64,000 nt of DNA. Origin: Lasioglossum baleicum (lineage: Eukaryota > Arthropoda > Insecta > Hymenoptera > Halictidae). Made by a program: the position numbers and the translations under genes. The stretch covers positions 1 through 64,000 of the forward strand of contig NC_134936.1 in NCBI RefSeq assembly GCF_051020765.1. Direction: 5' to 3'. A model generated the notes under the pieces. The model searched no databases. It saw only the letters and a list, made by a program, of their open reading frames with translations, and was not told the origin of the DNA. Of the stretch, positions 61,343 to 64,000 are shown piece by piece. Numbering within the stretch: position 1 is the stretch's first letter; the number at the start of each line of letters is the position of its first letter.

Positions 61343-64000
61343 TCAGTGCATATGTATGCTGATATGCGAAATTGGCACTGGAACTCCGATTCGGCAAGAA
61401 CGATCACGATTTATACGAGCTTATGTCACACTCGCCGATTCATCGTTTCATAAGTGTATTTCTGTGCGGAATCGCTGTTTCGCGTGCTAGATCAGTGCAT
61501 TTGCATGCAAATAGGCGAAATTGGCACTGAAACTCCGATTCGGCAAACGCGATCACGATTTATACGAGCTTATGTCAGATTCGACGATTCATCCTTTCAG
61601 AAGTGTATTTCTGTCCGGAATCGCTGTTTCGCGTGCAAGATCAGTGCATTTGCATGCAAATATGCGAAATTTTCACAGAAACTCCGATTCGGCAAGCACT
61701 ATCACGATTTATACGAGCTTATGTCAGATTCGACGATTCATCGCTTCAGAAGTGTATTTCTGTGCGGAATCGCTGTTTCGCGTGCTAGATCAGTGCATTT
61801 GCATGCAAATAGGCGAAATTGGCACTGAAACTCCGATTCGGCAAACGCGATCACGATTTATACGAGCTTATGTCAGATTCGACGATTCATCCTTTCAGAA
61901 GTGTATTTCTGTGCCGTATCGCTGTTTCGCGTGCTAGATCAGTGCATTTGCATGCAAATATGCGAAACTGGCACAGAAACTCCGATTCGGCAAGCACTAT
62001 AACGATTTAATCGAGCTTATGACAGATTCGGCGATTCGTCGTTTCAGAAGTGTATTTCTGTGCGGAATCGATGTTTCGCGTGCTAGATCAGTGCATTTGC
62101 ATGCAAATAGGCGAAATTGGCACTGGAACTCCGATTCGGCAAGCACGATCACGATTTATACGAGCTTATGTCAGATTCGCCGATTCATCTTTTCAGAAGT
62201 GTATTTCTGTGCAGAATCGCTGTTTCGCGTGCTAGATCAGTGCATTTGCATGCAAATATGCGAAATTGGCACAGAAACTCCGATTCGTCAAGCACTATAA
62301 CGATTTAATCGAGCTTATATCAGATTCGACGATTCATCGTTTCAGAAGTGTAATTCTGTGCGGAATCGCTGTTTCGCGTGCTAGATCAGTGCATTTGCAT
62401 GCAAACATGCAAAATTGGCACTGAAACTCCGATTCGGCAATCACGATCGCGATTTAATCGAGCTCATGTCAGATTCTACGATTCCTCGTTTCTGAAGTGT
62501 ATTGCTGTGCGGAATCGCTGTTTCGCGTGCAAGATCAGTGCATTTGCATGCAAATATGCGAAATTGGCACAGAAACTCCAATTTGGCAAGCACAATCACG
62601 ATTTATACGAGCTTATGTCAGATTCGACGATTCATCGTTTCAGATGTGTATTTCGGTGCGGAATCGCTGTGAAGCGTGCTAGATCAGTACATATGCATGC
62701 AGATATGCGAAATTGGCACTGGAACTCCGATTCGGCAAGCACGATCACGATTTATACGAGCTTATGTCAGATTCGCCGATTCATCGTTTCAGAAGTGTAT
62801 TTCTGTGCGGAATCGCTGTTTCGCGTGCTAGATCAGTGCATTTTCATGCAAATAGGCGAAATTGGCACTGAAACTCCGATTCGGCAAACGCGATCACGAT
62901 TTATACGAGCTTATGTCAGATTCGACGATTCATCCTTTCAGAAGTGTATTTCTGTGCCGAATCGCTGTTTCGCGTGCTAGATCAGTGCATTTGCATGCAA
63001 ATATGCGAAATTGGCACAGAAACTCCGATTCGGCAAGCACTATAACGATTTAATCGAGCTTATATCAGATTCGACGATTTATCGTTTCAGAAGTGTATTT
63101 CTGTGCGGAATCGCTGTTTCGCGTGCTAGATCAGTGCATTTGCATGCAAATATGCGAAATTGGCACAGAAACTCCAATTCGGCAATCACATTCACGATTT
63201 ATACGAGCTTATGTCAGATTCGACGATTCATCCTTTCAGAAGTGTATTTCTGTGCGGAATCGCTGTTTCGCGTGCTAGATCAGTGCATTTGCATGCAAAT
63301 ATGCGAAATTGGCACAGAAACTCCAATTTGGCAAGCACAATCACGATTTATACGAGCTTATGTCAGATCCGGCGATTCGTCGTTTCAGAAGTGTATTTCT
63401 GTGCGGAATCGCTGTTTGGCGTGCTAGATCAGTGCATTTGCATGCAAATATGCAAAATGGCACAGAAACTCCGATTCGGCAAGCACGATCACGATTTATT
63501 CGAGCTTATGTCAGATTCGACGATTCTTCGTTTCAGAAGTGTATTTCTGTGCGGAATCGCTGTTTCGCGTGCTAGATCAGTGCATTTGCATGCAAATAGG
63601 CGAAATTGGCACTGAAACTCCGATTCGGCAAACGCGATCACGATTTATACGAGCTTATGTCAGATTCGACGATTCATCTTTTCAGAAGTGTATTTCTGTG
63701 CGGAATCGCTGTTTCGCGTGCTAGATCAGTGCATTTGCATGCAAATATGCGAAATTGGCACAGAAACTCCGATTCGGCAAGCACGATCACGATTTATACG
63801 AGCTTATGTCAGATTCGACGATTCATCGTTTCAGAAGTGTATTTCTGAGCGGAATCGCTGTTTCGCGTGCTACATCAGTGCATTTGCATGCAAATAAGCG
63901 AAATTGGCACTGAAACTCCGATTCGGCAAGCACGATCACGATTTATTCGAGCTTATATCACATTCGACTATTCTTCGTTTCCGTAGCGTATTTCTGTGCG
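61343..64000 (+). repeat. Divergent monomers near a probable array edge
   Basis: About 18 units, still head to tail, but with many changes seen nowhere else: CATATGTATGCTGATATG, GTCACACTCGCC, GTGCCGTATCGC, GCGAAACTGG, GGAATCGATG, GATTCGTCAAGC, GGCAATCACGATCGCG, GTTTCTGAAGTGTATTGC, CATTTTCATGC, CAGATCCGGCG, GTTTGGCGTG, CTACATCAG and, in the last unit, TCACATTCGACTATTC and TTTCCGTAGCG. Only short local similarity between neighbours is seen (CAAATAGGCG units near 61,510, 61,808, 62,106, 62,850 and 63,595). Loss of homogenisation is typical of satellite margins. Confidence 0.75.
63718..63866 (+). repeat. Near-consensus monomer close to the right end
   Basis: This 149-bp unit matches my hand consensus except for A at unit position 81 (a common polymorphism, TATACGAGC for TATTCGAGC) and a private T-to-A change giving TCTGAGCGG. 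It carries the GATCACGATT form of the first variable block and the GATTCGACGATTCATCG form of the second, the commonest arrangement in the window. Confidence 0.85.

Larger units (their letters stand above)
1..64000 (+). repeat. 149-bp satellite DNA array filling the window
   Basis: The same unit recurs from the first to the last base with no spacer. Written from GTGCTAGATC to CTGTTTCGC the consensus is 149 bp. Anchors at the GGCACAG segment fall at 246, 395, 544, 692, 990 and 1139, and the pattern continues to about 63,606. All units have one orientation; I found no inverted copy. Length variants come from recurrent 1-bp changes: ATGCAAAATGG for ATGCGAAATTGG, and CCGATCGG for CCGATTCGG. Hand-counted consensus: 31 C, 35 G, 13 CpG. 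No transposon ends, poly-A tails or unique DNA were seen. Large homogeneous arrays with near-nucleosomal units are typical of eukaryotic centromeric or pericentromeric satellites; centromere function here is inference. The array is open at both window ends. Confidence 0.98.

Noticed and set aside
1..64000. CRISPR array
   Set aside because: The repeated unit is contiguous at about 149 bp with no unique spacers and no cas genes.
1..64000. CENP-B box of the mammalian type
   Set aside because: I checked TTCG-containing positions of the consensus and CCCG positions on the other strand against the pattern TTCGNNNNANNCGGG; none fits.
1..64000. Transposable element or retroelement insertion
   Set aside because: No departure from the unit, no terminal repeats, no target-site duplication and no reverse-transcriptase or transposase reading frame was seen.
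1..64000. Alpha-satellite, or the Arabidopsis 178-bp repeat family
   Set aside because: Unit length and sequence do not resemble either as I know them. I do not recognise the family and do not assign a species.

Overview
The whole 64 kb window is one uninterrupted satellite DNA array. A unit of about 149 bp (consensus 149; variants of 147, 148 and 150) is repeated head to tail, always in the same orientation, roughly 430 times. I see no gene, RNA gene, transposable element, CRISPR array or unique spacer anywhere. The many long plus-strand open frames come from the unit containing almost no plus-strand stop triplets; they are not genes. The array enters from the left already mid-unit and is still satellite at base 64000. 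Such an array indicates a eukaryotic chromosome, most plausibly centromeric or other constitutive heterochromatin. The sequence alone does not let me name the taxon, or say plant versus animal.

The unit has a hand-counted GC content of 66/149 (44%) and 13 CpGs, about 1.8 times the number expected from its base composition. It carries a 14-bp perfect palindrome, ATTTGCATGCAAAT, made of two overlapping octamer motifs. AA/TT steps recur about every 10 bp, so one unit is close to 15 helical turns and close to the length of nucleosome-core DNA. Recurrent variant classes differ at a limited set of sites: the palindrome, the segment just after it, the CGAT-rich middle, and the CAGAAGTGTATTTCTG segment.

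The array is a mosaic of multi-unit blocks copied at many scales rather than one uniform higher-order repeat. Layout: 1-5.6 kb, first copies of block families A, B and E. 5.3-12 kb, two more B copies with a 7-unit (1,039 bp) duplication between them. 11.7-16.4 kb, E copy and an 8-unit (1,190 bp) repeat. 16.7-20.9 kb, second A copy, with a 3-unit duplication. 21.5-24.2 kb, second long E copy. 24.2-36 kb, K family (6,835 bp apart) flanking a clean 2,376-bp tandem duplication that itself contains nested 741-bp repeats. 36.9-48.4 kb, shuffled N/Q/O blocks including an 892-bp tandem duplication. 48.5-55.4 kb, the most regular higher-order repeat, as 13-unit, 10-unit, 13-unit and partial copies. 55.4-61.3 kb, 3-unit repeats and further E and Q copies. 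61.3-64 kb, monomers with many private mutations and no long-range partner, which looks like the approach to an array edge.

Nothing here acts as a pathway. The working elements, if any, are the repeated unit and its palindrome as candidate chromatin or protein-binding features, and the duplication structure as a record of unequal exchange and conversion. Block limits were read by eye and should be taken as accurate to tens of bases.
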